Shown: positions 38,701-52,400 of the stretch, one piece after another | Numbering within the stretch: the stretch's first letter is position 1 | Layout of the letters: every line of letters starts with the position of its first letter | Source of the DNA: Streptomyces sp. NBC_01750 | GTDB taxonomy: Bacteria > Actinomycetota > Actinomycetes > Streptomycetales > Streptomycetaceae | Assembly (NCBI RefSeq): GCF_035918095.1 | Contig: NZ_CP109137.1 | Coordinates: forward strand, 6,760,001 to 6,824,000 | DNA: 64,000 nucleotides | Reading direction: 5' to 3' | Made by a program: the position numbers and the translations under genes | Notes under the pieces: generated by a model | The model's database searches: none | The model's input: only the letters and a program-made list of their open reading frames with translations | Told to the model about the DNA's origin: nothing

Positions 38701-41700
38701 CCGGCTGGTCGGAGGGCGTCGGCCTGTTCTTGGTCGAGAAGTTGTCGGATGCGCGGCGGTTGGGGCATCCGGTGCTGGCGGTGGTGCGGGGTTCGGCGGT
38801 CAATCAGGATGGTGCGTCAAATGGGTTGACGGCTCCGAATGGTCCGTCGCAGCAGCGGGTGATCCGGCAGGCACTGGCCAATGCGGGTCTGTCCGCCGCC
38901 GATGTGGACCTGGTGGAGGGTCATGGGACGGGCACGCGGTTGGGTGATCCGATTGAGGCGCAGGCGTTGTTGGCGACGTATGGGCAGGACCGGACGGGTG
39001 AGCCGTTGTATCTGGGTTCGGTGAAGTCGAATCTGGGTCACGCCCAGGCCGCGGCCGGGGTGAGCGGCGTCATCAAGTTGGTGGAGGCGATGCGGCATGG
39101 TGTGATGCCGGCGTCGTTGCATGTGGATGCGCCGTCGTCGCAGGTGGACTGGTCGGCGGGTGCGGTGTCGCTGCTGACCGAGGCGAGGGATTGGCCGGTG
39201 GTGGAGCGGCCGCGGCGGGCGGCGGTGTCCTCGTTCGGCATCAGCGGAACCAACGCCCACGTCATCCTCGAACAACCCCCGGCTGTCGACGACTTGCCCA
39301 CGTCCGAGGACCCGGACTCCCCCATGGGGGATTCCGCCGGGCCGGAGGGTGTTGCCGGGAGTGCGTTGGTGGTGTCGGCGCGGTCTGCGGAGGCGTTGGT
39401 GGAGTCTGCGGGGCGGTTGGCGTCCTGGTGGGCTGGGCGTGCGGATGTGGGTGTGGGGGAGGTGGCGTCGGCGCTGGTTCGTGGGCGGGCGGGGCTGGAG
39501 CACCGGGCGGTGGTGATCGCGTCCAGCCGGGAGGAGGCGATTGATGCGCTGTCGTCGTTGGCGTCCGCAGTTCCGGGTTCGTCGTCGTTGGCGTCGGGTG
39601 GTTCGGGTGCGGTGGTGGGGCGGGTGTTGTCGGGGCGTACGGGGTGGTTGTTTACGGGGCAGGGTTCGCAGTGGCTGGGTATGGGCCGTGAGCTGTATGC
39701 CTGTAATCCGGTGTTTGCGGCGGGGTTTGATGAGGCGTGTGCGGCGGTGGATGTGCATCTGGAGCGGCCTCTGCGGGAGGTGGTGTGGGGGGATGATCCG
39801 GCGGGGGTGGATGCCACGGTGTTCACTCAGGCGGGTTTGTTTGTGGTGCAGGCCGGTCTGGTTGCGGTGTTGCGGCATTGGGGTGTGGTGCCGGATGTGG
39901 TGGTGGGGCATTCGGTGGGGGAGATTTCCGCGGCTTGGGCTGCGGGGGTGTTGAGTCTGGAGGATGCGGCGCGGCTGGTGGTGGCGCGTGGGTCGTTGAT
40001 GCAGGCTCTGCCTGCCGGTGGCGGGATGCTCGCCCTGGCCTGTGAGGTTGACCGGGCCGGGGAGCTGACCGCGGGTCTGGGGGTGGATGTGGCGGCGGTC
40101 AACGGCCCCGCCGCGATCGTGGTCTCCGGTGGTCTGCGGGAGCTGGAGACGGTCGCTGCCCGCGCCGAGGAGCATGGGGTGCGTAGTAGTTGGTTGCCGG
40201 TGTCGCATGCGTTTCATTCGCGGTTGATGGAGCCGATGCTGGAGCGGTTCGCCGGGGTTGCCGCTTCCCTCACGTTCCGGGAGCCGTCGGTTCCTGTCGT
40301 CTCGAATGTGACGGGTGGGCTGGTGTCCGGGGAGTTGACGGATCCGTCGTACTGGGTGCGGCATGTGCGGGAGCCGGTACGGTTCGCCGACGGTCTGGCC
40401 ACGGTGCGCGGGTTGGGGGTGTCGCGGCTGGTGGAGGTGGGTCCGGAGGCGGTACTGACCGCCCTGGCCCGCCAGTCCCTCGACGAAACCGACACGGTCA
40501 CGTTCGCGCCGTTGATGCGCCGCCCCAAAAACGGCACCACCGCGCACACCACCCTCCTCACCGCCGCCGCACACCTCCACGCCTCGGGTGTGCCCGTCGA
40601 CTGGCACCTGCCCGCCCCCACCCCCGCACGCCATCTGGACCTGCCCACCTACCCCTTCCAACGCCGGCGGTACTGGTTGTCGGAGTCGTCATCGGCCGCC
40701 GTCACCAATGGTGTGGGTGGGGCGGGGTTGGGTGATGCGGGTCATGCGTTGCTGGCGGCGGTGGTGAGTACGGCGGATGGTGCGGCGACGGTGCTGTCGG
40801 GGCGTGTGGGTCTGGGTGGTCATCCGTGGCTGGCTGATCACGCGGTCGGTGGGGTGGTGATTGTTCCGGGTACGGCTTTCCTGGACATGGCGGTTCATGC
40901 TGCTGATCTGACGGGGTACGGGGAGGTGGCGGAGCTGGTGATCAGTGATCCGCTGGTGCTGCCCGGGCATGGTGGTGTGGACGTACAGGTGCAGGTGGTC
41001 CGGGCGGGGGAGCAGGCCGAGGTTTCCATCCACTCCCGTCCCGGCCAGGACACCGACTGGACCACCCACGCCACCGGCACCCTCACCACACGCAGCACAA
41101 GCCCGGCAGTGGACGATCTTGGCAGCTGGCCGCCGGCGGAGGCCAAGCCGATCGACGTTTCCGACGGTTACGCGGAGCTGCACGAGCTGGGACTGCAGTA
41201 CGGTCCGGCGTTCCAGGGCCTGCGCGCGGCCTGGCGGCACGGCGACGACGTCTACGCAGAGATCGCGCTGCCCGAGGAAATCGACGTCTCGGCACACACC
41301 GTTCACCCGGCCCTGCTGGACGCCGCTTTGCAGGCCGTGGCCCTGCTCGACAGCGGCGGCGGGACGACCGTACGGCTGCCGTTCGCCTGGTCCGGCGTCA
41401 CCCTGCTGGCCGAACGACCGACCCAGCTGCGAGTCCGGCTCACTCTCGACGGCCTCGCGGTGCGGTTGCAGGCGTGGGATCCAGCCGGACATCCGGTGAT
41501 CTCTGTCGGGTCGCTTGCGCTGCGTGAGCTGTCCGCCGGGTCGCTGGACGCGCCGGCACCCACCGCCGACAACCTGTACGAGTTGGGCTGGATCCCGCGC
41601 GGGCCGCTCAAGCCGGTCAGTGATGAGGCAGCCGGCCGCCCGATGGTCGAGCTGGGCGCGATCCCAGCCGAGGGCGAGCTGCCGGAGTGCGTCGTGCTGC

Positions 41701-43406
41701 GGGCCGGCGGTGGGGAGGAGCCCCGCGCGGCCGTGCACACTGCGCTGGCCGCGTTGCAGGAATGGCTCGCCGACCCGCGCTCGTCCGAGGCGACGCTCGT
41801 TGTCCTCACCCGAGGCGCGGTGTCGGTCGCGGGCGAGGCCGTGTCGGATCTCGCCGCCGCCGCCGTCCGCGGACTGGTCCGCTCGGCACAGGCGGAGAAC
41901 CCGGGCCGGATCGTCCTGATCGACGCGGACAGCGACACCGACGTCCCGACCGACGCCCTCCCGCTCGAGGCCCTGGCCGGGCTGGACGAGTCACAGCTGG
42001 CCATCCGCGAGGGCGAGGTGTTCGCCGCCCGCCTGCTCCGGGCGACGGTCCCTGCGACGCCGCCGCCGGCCGCCGACTTCGGCGGCGGCACCGTGCTCAT
42101 CACCGGCGCGACCGGCAACCTCGGACAGGTCTTCGCCCGCCACCTCGTCACCGAACGGGGGGTACGTCGGCTGCTGCTGGTCAGCCGCCGGGGCGCGGCC
42201 GCGCCGGGAATGCCGGACCTCGTCGAGGAACTCACCGGACTGGGTGCGGACGTTCAGGTGGCCGCCTGCGATGTCGCCGACCGTGCGGCGCTCGCCCAGG
42301 TGCTGGCCACGATCCCGGACGACGCCCCGCTCACTGCGGTCGTCCACTCCGCCGGTGTGCTCGACGACGGCGTGACCTCGTCACTGACGCCCGAGCGCGT
42401 CGACACGGTCTTCCGGCCCAAGGCCGACGCAGCGCTGAACCTGCACGAACTGACCCGTGACACGGACCTCTCGGCCTTCGTCCTCTTCTCCTCGGCGGCA
42501 GGGGTCCTCGGCGCACCAGGACAGGGCAACTACGCCGCGGCGAACGCGCTGCTCGACGCGCTCGCCTCGCACCGCCGGGCGGCAGGACTGGCAGCTCAGT
42601 CGCTGGCCTGGGGCCTGTGGTCGCTCGACGGCGGCATGGCGGGCGAGCTCGGAGAGGCCGACCTCCAGCGTCTCCGGCGGGCAGGAATCGACCCGCTCCC
42701 CGAGAAGAAGGGCACCGAGCTCTTCGACCTTGCGGGCAGCTCCGACCGGGCCCTTCTCGTACCGATGCTGCTCGACACCTCCGCCTCCGGTGAGGGCGAG
42801 GTACCCGACCTGCTGCGCAGTCTGATCCGGGTACCGGGCCGCCGCCAGGCCGCGGCCGGCGCCGACCCTGGTGCTGCCCTGCGAGACCGGCTGACCGGTC
42901 TCGCCCCCGCCGAGCGGCTGGACCGGCTCTCCGATCTGGTGCGCGGGCACGCGGCAACGCTGCTCGGCTACGCCGGTGCCGAGGCGATCGACACGCAGCG
43001 TCCGTTCAGCGAGATGGGCTTCGACTCACTGGCCGCCGTCGAGTTCCGCAACGGGCTGGGTACGGCCACCGGGCTGCGGTTGCCGGCCACGCTGAGCTTC
43101 GACTACCCGACCACGGCGAGTCTGGCCGCCTTCCTGGCCGAGCAGCTCTTCCCCGACGCCGAGTCCGACGACTCCGCCGAACAGCACGTGAGGCTGGCCC
43201 TGCAGCGGATTCCGCTCACCAGGCTGCGTGATGCCGGGCTGCTCGACAGCCTGCTCCAACTCGCCGGCCACTCCGGCCCGGGCACCGCCGCTCCGTCCAG
43301 CGATGCCGGGGACGTCGACGCAGACGTCGACACCATGGACGCGGACGCGCTGATCAGTCTGGCGCTCAATGGCGCCGACTTCGACGACATCGCCGAGGAT
43401 GTGTGA
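32745..43406 (+). CDS. Modular PKS, two modules: KS-AT-DH-KR-ACP x2
   Basis: 3,553 residues with an N-terminal docking helix ([15 protein letters not shown]). Module A: KS (Cys208), AT (Ser671, HAFH from 769), DH ~940-1210 with His977 and D1142/H1146, KR ([12 protein letters not shown]-type), ACP (Ser1706). Its DH reads [10 protein letters not shown], with Asp981 where the HxxxGxxxxP motif has Gly, so activity is uncertain. Module B: KS (Cys1925), AT (Ser2390, HAFH from 2488), DH (His2699, D2859), KR ([11 protein letters not shown]), ACP (Ser3428). The tail ends in a helical docking segment ([19 protein letters not shown]). Both ATs look malonyl-specific, and each active DH-KR pair should leave an E double bond. 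Codon 1299 is TTA (36639-36641). It starts 21 bp after the previous PKS and ends 7 bp before the next. Confidence 0.95.
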   Translation: MSTDDKLLDYLKRVTADLARTRQRLAEVELREQEPIAIVAMSCRYPGSVNSADDLWRLVRDGVDATSDFPNDRGWQVRVEEPADPADSSTGSSYVTRGGFVSDATLFEPGFFDISPREAVAMDPQQRLLLETAWEAFELAGIDVHTMKGERVGTFVGSGLQDYGYLLESAPELAQTYQATSTAASVLAGRVAYTFGLEGPAVTVDTACSSSLVAMHLAAQALRSGECSLALAGGVMIMSTAGAFVGFSKQGGLASDGRCKAFAEGADGTGWGEGAGLLLLERLSDARRLGHPVLAVVRGSAVNQDGASNGLTAPNGPSQQRVIRQALANAGLSAADVDVVEAHGTGTRLGDPIEAQALLATYGQGRAGEPLYLGSVKSNLGHTQAAAGVAGVIKLVEAMRHGVMPASLHVDAPSSQVDWSAGAVSLLTEARDWPVVGRPRRAAVSSFGISGTNAHVIVEQAPAVDDLTTSEDPDSPMEDSAGPEAVAGSALVVSARSAEALAESAGRLASWWAGRADVGVGEVASALVRGRAGLEHRAVVIASSREEAIDALSSLASGGTGSSVSAGPGAVVGRVVSGRTGWLFTGQGSQWLGMGRELHGSDPVFAAGFDEACAAVDVHLERPLCEVVWGDDPAGVDATVFTQAGLFVVQAGLVAVLRHWGVVPDVVVGHSVGEISAAWAAGVLSLEDAARLVVARGSLMQALPAGGGMLALAANPQTAGELTAGLGVDVAAVNGPAAIVVSGAVRELETVAARAQEHGVRSSWLPVSHAFHSRLMEPMLERFAGVAASLAFREPSVPVVSNVTGGLVSGELTDPGYWVRHVREPVRFADGLATVRGLGVSRLVEVGPEAVLTALARQSLDETDTVTFAPLMRRPKNGTTAHTTLLTAAAHLHASGLPVDWHLPAPTPGRHLDLPTYPFQRRRYWVEPTVSSTDVGAAGLDVTQHPLLGAAVTVADTGGALLTGRLSVDTQPWLADHRVGDEVFFPGTGMLELVVRAGDQVGCRRVEELTLHAPLVLPEPGAVQVQVTVGPADEHGLHPVGVYSSSTASDAPEQWVRHASGTLSAAASQPTESNDTEWPPSGAQSIDIDALYPDLAESGLRYGPVFQGLRRAWRLDDEVFADVALADAQAGARFGLHPAVLDAALHAVALSSANGGAAALPFSWSGFELQSSGAAALRVRIRPLAANEVALRITDQTGHPVASVDSLALRPLAGLDQQPDGTPPLYQLTWVPVATPPEPLAVQEWDALDPAATPTGVVVLRTSRDAEDVVTDVHARTARVLTVLQQFLSDPRLAGASLLVATQGAVPAAGETVSDLAGAAVWGLVRSAQSENPDRFILIDTGTDTEVDADIDIDALGLAAAADEPQLALRDGRLFAARLAALPVPAETSPAFAEHGTTLVTGAFGALGRRVSRHLVSKHGVRRLLLVGRRGAQTPGATELLDELVGLGAEVTATACDLSDRDEVAHLLAGVPANAPLTAVVHAAGVLDDGVIPSLTPERLDTVLAAKADAALHLHELTSNADLSAFVLFSSASGLLGAPGQGNYAAANTLLDALAETRRSQGLPGISLAWGMWAVADGMADSDEPVSSGGLLGHTAEQGLAMLDAALRCDRALVVPLRLGLAELRREPESLPAMFRTLAPVRRRRSGTGHPAGASALRQLLRDVPEAEWEQTLLTLVRREAAAVLEYPDLAAVEATKAFRDMGFDSLAGVELRNRINAATGLRLPATLVFDHPEPAVLARFLREEAVGSAAAAPSVVRRTSTAEDDEPIVIVSMACRFPGGVSSPEDLWRLVAEGRDAVSPFPTNRGWDIAQLVDPSRTVPDTSYVDNGGFLYDADLFDGDFFGISPNEALIMDPQQRLLLEASWEAFERAGIDPGTLKGSRTGVFAGVMYHDYPHNAATGAIASGRLSYVFGLEGPSMTVDTACSSSLVALHLAAQALRSGECSLALAGGVTVMSTPETFVEFSRQRGLSADGRCKAFAEAADGTGWSEGVGLFLVEKLSDARRLGHPVLAVVRGSAVNQDGASNGLTAPNGPSQQRVIRQALANAGLSAADVDLVEGHGTGTRLGDPIEAQALLATYGQDRTGEPLYLGSVKSNLGHAQAAAGVSGVIKLVEAMRHGVMPASLHVDAPSSQVDWSAGAVSLLTEARDWPVVERPRRAAVSSFGISGTNAHVILEQPPAVDDLPTSEDPDSPMGDSAGPEGVAGSALVVSARSAEALVESAGRLASWWAGRADVGVGEVASALVRGRAGLEHRAVVIASSREEAIDALSSLASAVPGSSSLASGGSGAVVGRVLSGRTGWLFTGQGSQWLGMGRELYACNPVFAAGFDEACAAVDVHLERPLREVVWGDDPAGVDATVFTQAGLFVVQAGLVAVLRHWGVVPDVVVGHSVGEISAAWAAGVLSLEDAARLVVARGSLMQALPAGGGMLALACEVDRAGELTAGLGVDVAAVNGPAAIVVSGGLRELETVAARAEEHGVRSSWLPVSHAFHSRLMEPMLERFAGVAASLTFREPSVPVVSNVTGGLVSGELTDPSYWVRHVREPVRFADGLATVRGLGVSRLVEVGPEAVLTALARQSLDETDTVTFAPLMRRPKNGTTAHTTLLTAAAHLHASGVPVDWHLPAPTPARHLDLPTYPFQRRRYWLSESSSAAVTNGVGGAGLGDAGHALLAAVVSTADGAATVLSGRVGLGGHPWLADHAVGGVVIVPGTAFLDMAVHAADLTGYGEVAELVISDPLVLPGHGGVDVQVQVVRAGEQAEVSIHSRPGQDTDWTTHATGTLTTRSTSPAVDDLGSWPPAEAKPIDVSDGYAELHELGLQYGPAFQGLRAAWRHGDDVYAEIALPEEIDVSAHTVHPALLDAALQAVALLDSGGGTTVRLPFAWSGVTLLAERPTQLRVRLTLDGLAVRLQAWDPAGHPVISVGSLALRELSAGSLDAPAPTADNLYELGWIPRGPLKPVSDEAAGRPMVELGAIPAEGELPECVVLRAGGGEEPRAAVHTALAALQEWLADPRSSEATLVVLTRGAVSVAGEAVSDLAAAAVRGLVRSAQAENPGRIVLIDADSDTDVPTDALPLEALAGLDESQLAIREGEVFAARLLRATVPATPPPAADFGGGTVLITGATGNLGQVFARHLVTERGVRRLLLVSRRGAAAPGMPDLVEELTGLGADVQVAACDVADRAALAQVLATIPDDAPLTAVVHSAGVLDDGVTSSLTPERVDTVFRPKADAALNLHELTRDTDLSAFVLFSSAAGVLGAPGQGNYAAANALLDALASHRRAAGLAAQSLAWGLWSLDGGMAGELGEADLQRLRRAGIDPLPEKKGTELFDLAGSSDRALLVPMLLDTSASGEGEVPDLLRSLIRVPGRRQAAAGADPGAALRDRLTGLAPAERLDRLSDLVRGHAATLLGYAGAEAIDTQRPFSEMGFDSLAAVEFRNGLGTATGLRLPATLSFDYPTTASLAAFLAEQLFPDAESDDSAEQHVRLALQRIPLTRLRDAGLLDSLLQLAGHSGPGTAAPSSDAGDVDADVDTMDADALISLALNGADFDDIAEDV
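40674..41094 (+). repeat. DH N-half block duplicated at 51297-51717
   Basis: A 421-bp segment coding the first DH hot-dog of the second module ([10 protein letters not shown] motif) is almost identical at 51297-51717 in the next gene, with scattered silent differences. Sequences diverge abruptly at both ends, consistent with conversion between modules. A shorter match resumes at about 41195-41310 and 51824-51939. Confidence 0.85.
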
Positions 43407-43413
43407 GGCTCCG

Positions 43414-46400
43414 ATGACCGGAACCGACGAGAAGCTCGTCACGGCGCTGCGTGCGTCCGTCAAGGAGACCGAGCGGCTGCGTGGGCAGCTGCGCAAAATC
43501 ACGGCGGACAGCCGGGAGCCGATCGCGATCGTGTCGATGGCCTGCCGTTATCCGGGCGGGGTGTCGTCGCCGGAGGATCTGTGGCGGCTGGTCGCCGAGG
43601 GGCGCGACGGGGTGTCGCCGTTCCCGGCCGACCGTGGCTGGGACGTGGCCGGTATCTACGACCCGGAGCCCGGCGTCGAGGGCAAGTCCTACACGCGGGA
43701 GGGTGGCTTCCTGCACGAGGCCGACCAGTTCGACCCGGCCTTCTTCAACATAAGTCCCAGCGAGGCCCAGATCATGGACCCGCAGCAGCGTCTGTTGCTG
43801 GAGGCGTCCTGGGAGGCGTTCGAGCGGGCCGGTATTGATCCCGGGACGCTGAAGGGCAGTCGTACGGGTGTCTTCGCGGGCGTGATGTATCACGACTACC
43901 CGTACAACGCCGCGACCGGTGCCATCGCCTCCGGTCGGGTCTCTTACGTCTTCGGGTTGGAGGGGCCGGCGGTGACGGTGGATACGGCGTGTTCGTCGTC
44001 GTTGGTGGCGTTGCATCTGGCGGCGCAGGCGTTGCGTTCGGGGGAGTGTTCGCTGGCGTTGGCCGGTGGTGTGACGGTGATGTCGACGCCGGAGACGTTT
44101 GTGGAGTTCAGTCGGCAGCGTGGGTTGTCGGTGGATGGTCGGTGCAAGGCGTTCGCGGAGGGGGCGGACGGTACGGGTTGGGGTGAGGGTGTCGGCCTGT
44201 TGCTGGTGGAGCGGTTGTCGGATGCGCGGCGGTTGGGGCATCCGGTGCTGGCGGTGGTGCGGGGGAGTGCGGTCAATCAGGATGGTGCGTCGAATGGGTT
44301 GACGGCTCCGAATGGTCCGTCGCAGCAGCGGGTGATCCGGCAGGCGTTGGCCAATGCGCAGGTCGGTGCGGACCAGGTCGACCTGGTGGAGGGGCATGGG
44401 ACGGGTACTCGGTTGGGTGATCCGATTGAGGCGCAGGCGTTGTTGGCGACGTATGGGCAGGGGCGTGCGGGTGAGCCGTTGTATTTGGGTTCGGTGAAGT
44501 CGAATCTGGGGCATACGCAGGCGGCTGCGGGTGTGGCGGGTGTGATCAAGTTGGTGGAGGCGATGCGGCATGGTGTGATGCCGGCGTCGTTGCATGTGGA
44601 TGCGCCGTCGTCGCAGGTGGACTGGTCGGCGGGTGCGGTGTCGCTGCTGACCGAGGCGAGGGATTGGCCGGTGGTGGGGCGGCCGCGGCGGGCGGCGGTG
44701 TCGTCGTTCGGTATCAGCGGGACCAACGCTCACGTGATTGTGGAACAGGCCCCGGCTGTCGACGACTTGCCCACGTCCGAGGACCCGGACTCCCCCATGG
44801 AGGATTCCGCCGGGCCGGAGGCTGTTGCCGTGGTGGTGTCGGCGCGGTCGGCGGAGGCGTTGGCTGAGTCTGCGGGGCGGTTGGCGTCCTGGTGGGCTGG
44901 GCGTGCGGATGTGGGTGTGGGGGAGGTGGCGTCGGCGCTGGTTCGTGGGCGGGCGGGGCTGGAGCACCGGGCGGTGGTGATCGCGTCCAGCCGGGAGGAG
45001 GCGATTGATGCGCTGTCGTCGTTGGCGTCCGCAGTTCCGGGTTCGTCGTCGTTGGCGTCGGGTGGTCCGGGTGCGGTGGTGGGGCGGGTGGTGTCGGGGC
45101 GTACGGGGTGGTTGTTTACGGGGCAGGGTTCGCAGTGGCTGGGTATGGGCCGTGAGCTGCACGGGTCGGATCCGGTGTTTGCGGCGGGGTTTGATGAGGC
45201 GTGTGCGGCGGTGGATGTGCATCTGGAGCGGCCTCTGCGGGAGGTGGTGTGGGGGGAGGATCCGGCGGGGGTGGATGCCACGGTGTTCACTCAGGCGGGT
45301 CTGTTTGTGGTGCAGGCCGGTCTGGTTGCGGTGTTGCGGCATTGGGGTGTGGTGCCGGATGTGGTGGTGGGGCATTCGGTGGGGGAGATTTCCGCGGCGC
45401 TCGCTGCGGGGGTGTTGAGTCTGGAGGATGCGGCGCGGCTGGTGGTGGCGCGTGGGTCGTTGATGCAGGCTCTGCCTGCCGGTGGCGGGATGCTCGCCCT
45501 GGCCGCAAATCCTCAGACGGCCGGGGAGTTGACCGCTGGTCTGGGGGTGGATGTGGCGGCGGTCAACGGCCCCGCCGCGGTCGTGGTCTCCGGTGCTGTG
45601 CCGGAGCTGGAGACGGTCGCTGCCCGCGCCCAGGAGCATGGGATTCGTAGTAGTTGGTTGCCGGTGTCGCATGCGTTTCATTCGCGGTTGATGGAGCCGA
45701 TGCTGGAGCGGTTCGCCGGGGTTGCCGCTTCCCTCGCGTTCCGGGAGCCGTCGGTTCCTGTCGTCTCGAATGTGACGGGTGGGCTGGTGTCCGGGGAGTT
45801 GACGGATCCGGGGTACTGGGTGCGGCATGTGCGGGAGCCGGTGCGGTTCGCCGACGGTCTGGCCACGGTGCGCGGGTTGGGGGTGTCGCGGCTGGTGGAG
45901 GTGGGTCCGGAGGCGGTACTGACCGCTCTGGCCCGCCAGTCCCTCGACGAGACCGACACGGTCACGTTCGCGCCGTTGATGCGACGCCCCAAAAACGGCA
46001 CCACCGCGCACACCACCCTCCTCACCGCCGCCGCACACCTCCACACCTCCGGCCTGCCCGTCGACTGGCACCTCCCCGCCCCCACCCCCGCACGCCATCT
46101 GGACCTGCCCACCTACCCCTTCCAACGCCGGCGCTACTGGCAGGACTCGGTGGTGGCGGGGAGCGATCCGCGCCATGTGGGGCAGTCCGCGACCGGGCAT
46201 CCGCTGCTGGGTGCGGCTGTCACCATTGCCGACACCGGTGGTGTGGTCCTCACCGGGCGGCTGTCCCCGGACAGCCAGCCCTGGCTCGCCGACCACGACA
46301 TCAACGGGACGATCATCTTCCCGGGTACCGGCTTCGTAGAGCTGTCGGTACGGGCAGGTGACGAGGTCGGCTGCCCCACGCTTGAGGAACTGACCCTGCA

Positions 46401-49400
46401 GGCCCCGCTCGTCATCCCGGCGTCCGGCGGCGTCCAGGTGCAGATCAGCGTCGGTGCGGCCGACGACACCGGCCGGCACGGCGTCAGTATCCACTCGCGG
46501 CCGGACGACAGCGGCGATGCCGACGACTGGACCTGTCACGCGCAGGCGGTTCTGTCGACGGCGGGCACGCCGGCCGGCTTCGACCTCGAGGCCTGGCCAC
46601 CTGCCGGCGCCGAGCCGATCCCGATCGAGGGCGGCTACGAGCGACTGGCCGAGCGCGGCTACCACTACGGACCCAGCTTCCGTAACCTGCGCGCGGCCTG
46701 GCGTCTAGGTGACGACGTGTTCGCCGAGGTCGTACTACCCGACTCGACCGAAGCGGAAAGCTACGGCCTGCACCCGGCGCTGCTGGACTCCGCTCTGCAT
46801 GTCGACCTGATCGCCGGGGACGACGAAGCGGAGGGGCAGACGTTCCTGCCCTTCGCGTGGACCGACGTCGCGCTGCATGCCGTCGGCTCCCGGGCACTGC
46901 GGGTGCGCATCCAGCGCCGCGAGGGACAGCCCGCCTCGGCAGTGTCCGTCGCCGATCAGAGCGGACGGCCGGTGGCCACGATCGGCTCCGTGGCCTCCCG
47001 CCCGATCGCGCCCGACCACTTCTCGTCCGCCACACCCATCTCCGACGCACTGTTCGGCGTGGCCTGGAAGCCCGTCACGGTTGGCACGTCGAACGCGACG
47101 GAGCCGGTCCCGACCGTCGTGCCCCACGACCTGGAGACCGTCGCGGACCGGGTCGTGGTCTGCGACTGCACACCGCATGAGGCGCCGGTCCCGGAGGCCG
47201 CCGCTGCCGCGGCCGAGGCCGCGCTGGCCGCAGTTCAGACCTGGCTCGCCGATGGCGACGGGTCGGGCCGCACCCTGGTGGTGCTCACCCGCGCCGCCGT
47301 AGGGCCGGACGGACCGCAGAACCCGGCGGCCGGCGCCGTCTGGGGTCTCGTCCGCGCGGCGCAGGCCGAGAACCCGGGACGCTTCGTCCTCGCCGACGTC
47401 GACGCCCCCGCCGCCCTCGACTCCACAGAATGGTCCGCCGTCGCGGCCTCCGGAGAGACCGAGCTCGCCTACCGCGACGGCGCCTGGTTCGTGCCGTGCC
47501 TGGAGAAGCTGACCCCGGACGGTGTGCCCGGCTGGGGTGGTGGGTCGGTGTTGATCACGGGTGGTACGGGTGGGTTGGGTGCTTTGGTGGCGCGGCATCT
47601 GGTGGTGAGCGGTGGTGTGGAGCGGTTGGTCCTGGTGAGTCGGCGGGGTGCCGATGCGCCGGGTGCGGCGGAGTTGGTCGGGGAGTTGACGCGGGCCGGG
47701 GCGAGTGTGCGGGTGGAGGCGTGTGACGTCGCGGACCGGGCGGCGCTCGCCGCTGTGGTTGCCGGTATCGGGGACCTGACGGGTGTCGTGCACGCGGCGG
47801 GCATCGCCGACAACGGCATGGTCACCGCCATGACCCCGGAGCGTCTCCGCCAGGTCCTGGCGGTCAAGGCTGATGCGGCCTGGTATCTGCACGAGCTGAC
47901 GGCATCGCTGCCGATCGCGGCCTTCGTGCTGTTCTCCTCCGTCGGCGGTTCGCTGCTCGCGGGCGGCCAGTCCGCGTACGCCGCCGCCAATGTCGTCCTC
48001 GACGTCCTGGCCGAGCACAGGCAGCGGCAGGGCCTTCCGGCAACCGCGCTCGCCTACGGCCTCTGGCGGAACGAGGGTATGGGCGGCGCGCTCGGCGAGT
48101 CCGACGTGCAGCGGCTGGAGCGCCTCGGCCTGCCTCCGCTCGATGCGGACACCGGCCTCGCGCTGTTCGACGCCGCCCTCGCCTGCGGGCGGCCCCAGGT
48201 CGTGGCAACGCCCGTCGACCGGGCTGCACTGCGTACGCGTACCGACGAGCTCCCGGCGCTGCTGCGCAGCCTCGTACCGGCCGGCCGGCGGAAGGTGACC
48301 CGGTCCACCGTGTCCGCCTCGTCCGGGCTGGCCGCCGTGCTGGCGGGGCTGGACCCGGTAGCCAGGGCCCGTCGTCTGCTGGACCTCGTCCGGAGCCGCG
48401 TCGCCGCCATCCTCGGCCACACGGGTGCGGACGACGTCGAGCCGGACCGCCCGTTCTCGGAACTGGGCTTCGACTCGCTGGCCGCCGTCGAACTGCGCAA
48501 CCTGCTGAACGCCGCCACCGATCTGCGGCTGCCGGCCACCCTGATCTTCGACCACCCGAACGCGTCCGCCGTCGCAGCTCTGCTGGACGAGATGCTCGTC
48601 GGCTCCACGGTCGAGGAGGCGCCCGCCGCCGCCGTCGTCCGCGCAGCCGCGCACCAGGACGAGCCGATCGTCATCGTGTCGATGGCCTGCCGCTATCCGG
48701 GCGGGGTGTCGTCGCCGGAGGACCTGTGGCGGCTGGTCGCCGACGGTGTCGACGCCGTCGGGCCGTTCCCGACCAACCGTGGCTGGGATCTCGACGGTCT
48801 CTTCGATCCGGAACCGGGCGCACCGGGCAAGAGCTACACCGAGCGCGGCGCCTTCCTCCACAACGCGGACCAGTTCGACCCGGTGTTCTTCGGAATCAGC
48901 CCCAACGAGGCGCAGATCATGGACCCGCAGCAGCGGATCTTCCTGGAGGCCGCCTGGGAGTCGTTCGAGCGTGCCGGGATCGATCCCGGCACGCTGAAGG
49001 GCAGTCGTACGGGCGTCTTCGCGGGCGTGATGTACCACGACTACGGCGACCTCAGCAGCGGCGGCAGCGTGGTGTCCGGCCGGGTGTCGTACTCGTTCGG
49101 TTTCGAGGGGCCGGCGGTGACGGTGGATACGGCGTGTTCGTCGTCGCTGGTGGCGCTGCACCTGGCGGCGCAGGCGTTGCGTTCGGGGGAGTGCTCGCTG
49201 GCGGTCGCAGGCGGCGTCACGGTGATGGCTACACCGGCCATGTTCGTGGAGTTCAGCCGGCAGCGTGGGTTGTCGGTGGACGGGCGGTGCAAGGCGTTCG
49301 CGGAGGGGGCGGACGGGACCGGCTGGTCGGAGGGCGTCGGCTTGCTGCTGTTGGAGCGGTTGTCGGATGCGCGGCGGTTGGGGCATCCGGTGCTGGCGGT

Positions 49401-52400
49401 GGTGCGGGGTTCGGCGGTCAATCAGGATGGTGCGTCAAATGGGTTGACGGCTCCGAATGGACCGTCGCAGCAGCGGGTGATCCGGCAGGCACTGGCCAAT
49501 GCGGGTCTGTCCGCCGCCGATGTGGACCTGGTGGAGGGTCATGGGACGGGCACGCGGTTGGGTGATCCGATTGAGGCGCAGGCGTTGTTGGCGACGTATG
49601 GGCAGGACCGGACGGGTGAGCCGCTGTACCTGGGGTCGGTGAAGTCGAATCTGGGTCACGCCCAGGCCGCGGCCGGGGTGAGCGGCGTCATCAAGTTGGT
49701 GGAGGCGATGCGGCATGGTGTGATGCCGGCGTCGTTGCATGTGGATGCGCCGTCGTCGCAGGTGGACTGGTCGGCGGGTGCGGTGTCGCTGCTCACCGAG
49801 GCGAGGGATTGGCCGGTGGTGGAGCGGCCGCGGCGGGCGGCGGTGTCGTCGTTCGGTATCAGCGGGACCAACGCCCACGTGATTGTGGAACAGGCCCCGG
49901 CTGTCGACGACTTGACCACGTCCGAGGACCCGGACTCCCCCATGGGGGAGTCCGCCGGGCCGGAGGGTGTTGCCGGGAGTGCGTTGGTGGTGTCGGCGCG
50001 GTCGGCGGAGGCGTTGGCTGAGTCTGCGGGGCGGTTGGCGTCCTGGTGGGCTGGGCGTGCGGATGTGGGTGTGGGGGAGGTGGCGTCGGCGCTGGTTCGT
50101 GGGCGGGCGGGGCTGGAGCACCGGGCGGTGGTGATCGCGTCCAGCCGGGAGGAGGCGATTGATGCGCTGTCGTCGTTGGCGTCCGCAGTTCCGGGTTCGT
50201 CGTCGTTGGCGTCCGCAGGTCCGGGTGCGGTGGTGGGGCGGGTGGTGTCGGGGCGTACGGGGTGGTTGTTTACGGGGCAGGGTTCGCAGTGGCTGGGTAT
50301 GGGCCGTGAGCTGCACGGGTCGGATCCGGTGTTTGCGGCGGGGTTTGATGAGGCGTGTGCGGCGGTGGATGTGCATCTGGAGCGGCCTCTGTGTGAGGTG
50401 GTGTGGGGGGAGGATCCGGCGGGGGTGGATGCCACGGTGTTCACTCAGGCGGGTTTGTTTGTGGTGCAGGCCGGTCTGGTTGCGGTGTTGCGGCATTGGG
50501 GTGTGGTGCCGGATGTGGTGGTGGGGCATTCGGTGGGGGAGATTTCCGCGGCGCTCGCTGCGGGGGTGTTGAGTCTGGAGGATGCGGCGCGGTTGGTGGT
50601 GGCGCGTGGGTCGTTGATGCAGGCTCTGCCTGCCGGTGGCGGGATGCTCGCCCTGGCCGCAAATCCTCAGACGGCCGGGGAGTTGACCGCTGGTCTGGGG
50701 GTGGATGTGGCGGCGGTCAACGGCCCCGCCGCGGTCGTGGTCTCCGGTGCTGTGCGGGAGCTGGAGACGGTCGCTGCCCGCGCCCAGGAGCATGGGGTGC
50801 GTAGTAGTTGGTTGCCGGTGTCGCATGCGTTTCATTCGCGGTTGATGGAGCCGATGCTGGAGCGGTTCGCCGGGGTTGCCGCTTCCCTCGCGTTCCGGGA
50901 GCCGTCGGTTCCTGTCGTTTCGAATGTGACGGGTGGGCTGGTGTCCGGGGAGTTGACGGATCCGGGGTACTGGGTGCGGCATGTGCGGGAGCCGGTGCGG
51001 TTCGCCGACGGTCTGGCCACGGTGCGCGGGTTGGGGGTGTCGCGGCTGGTGGAGGTGGGTCCGGAGGCGGTACTGACCGCTCTGGCCCGCCAGAGCCTCG
51101 ACGGGACCGACACGGTCACGTTCGCGCCGTTGATGCGCCGCCCCAAAAACGGCACCGCGACCACCGCGCACACCACGCTCCTCACCGCCGCCGCACACCT
51201 CCACGCCTCCGGCCTGCCCGTCGACTGGCACCTGCCCGCCCCCGCCCCGGCACGCCATCTGGACCTGCCCACCTACCCCTTCCAGCGTCGGCGGTACTGG
51301 TTGTCGGAGTCGTCATCGGCCGCCGCCACCAATGGTGTGGGTGGGGCGGGGTTGGGTGATGCGGGTCATGCGTTGCTGGCGGCGGTGGTGAGTACGGCGG
51401 ATGGTGCGGCGACGGTGCTGTCGGGGCGTGTGGGTCTGGGTGGTCATCCGTGGCTGGCTGATCATGCGGTCGGTGGGGTGGTGATTGTTCCGGGTACGGC
51501 TTTTCTGGACATGGCGGTTCATGCTGCTGATCTGACGGGGTACGGGGAGGTGGCGGAGCTGGTGATCAGTGATCCGCTGGTGCTGCCCGGGCATGGTGGT
51601 GTGGATGTGCAGGTGCAGGTGGTCCGGGCGGGGGAGCAGGCCGAGGTCTCCATCCACTCCCGTCCCGGCCAGGACACCGACTGGACCACCCACGCCACCG
51701 GCACCCTCACCACACGCAGCCCCGACGGCGCTGACCCCGATCTGACCGTCTGGCCGCCCGAGGCGGCGACGCCGATAGACAGCGACGACGTGTACGCCGA
51801 GCTGTTCGAGCAGGGCTATGAATACGGTCCGGCGTTCCAGGGCCTGCGCGCGGCCTGGCGGCACGGCGACGACGTCTACGCAGAGATCGCGCTGCCCGAG
51901 GAAATCGACGTCTCGGCACACACCGTTCACCCGGCGCTGCTCGACGCTGCTCTGCACGGGCTGCGCTTCGGGGTGCACGGCGACCGGGCGCCGCGCTCGC
52001 GCCCCATGCTGCCCTTCGCCTGGCAGGGCGTACGCCTGGTCCGCACAGGGGTTCGCGAACTGCGGGTGCGGCTCTCGGCCCGCGGTGCCGATGCGGTCCG
52101 CGTCGAGTTCGCGGACGGCGCCGGGCGGCCGGTCGGTGTGATCGACTCACTCGTGCTGCGCGAGGTCGGTGACGCTGTCGCCCGGGCCTCGGACACGCTG
52201 TTCGAGGTGACGTGGATGCCGGCCGCGGTGACCCCGCTCGCGGGCTCCGGCCCGGTGCCGGTTGTTCGGCCGGCCGAGCTCGACACCGCCTTCGGCCCGG
52301 TCGTCGTCGCCGACTGTGTACCTGCCGGGGACACGGTCCCGGCGGCCGCGCTGGATCTCGCCGTAGCGGTGCTCGACGCCGTCCGCGGCTGGCTGGACGA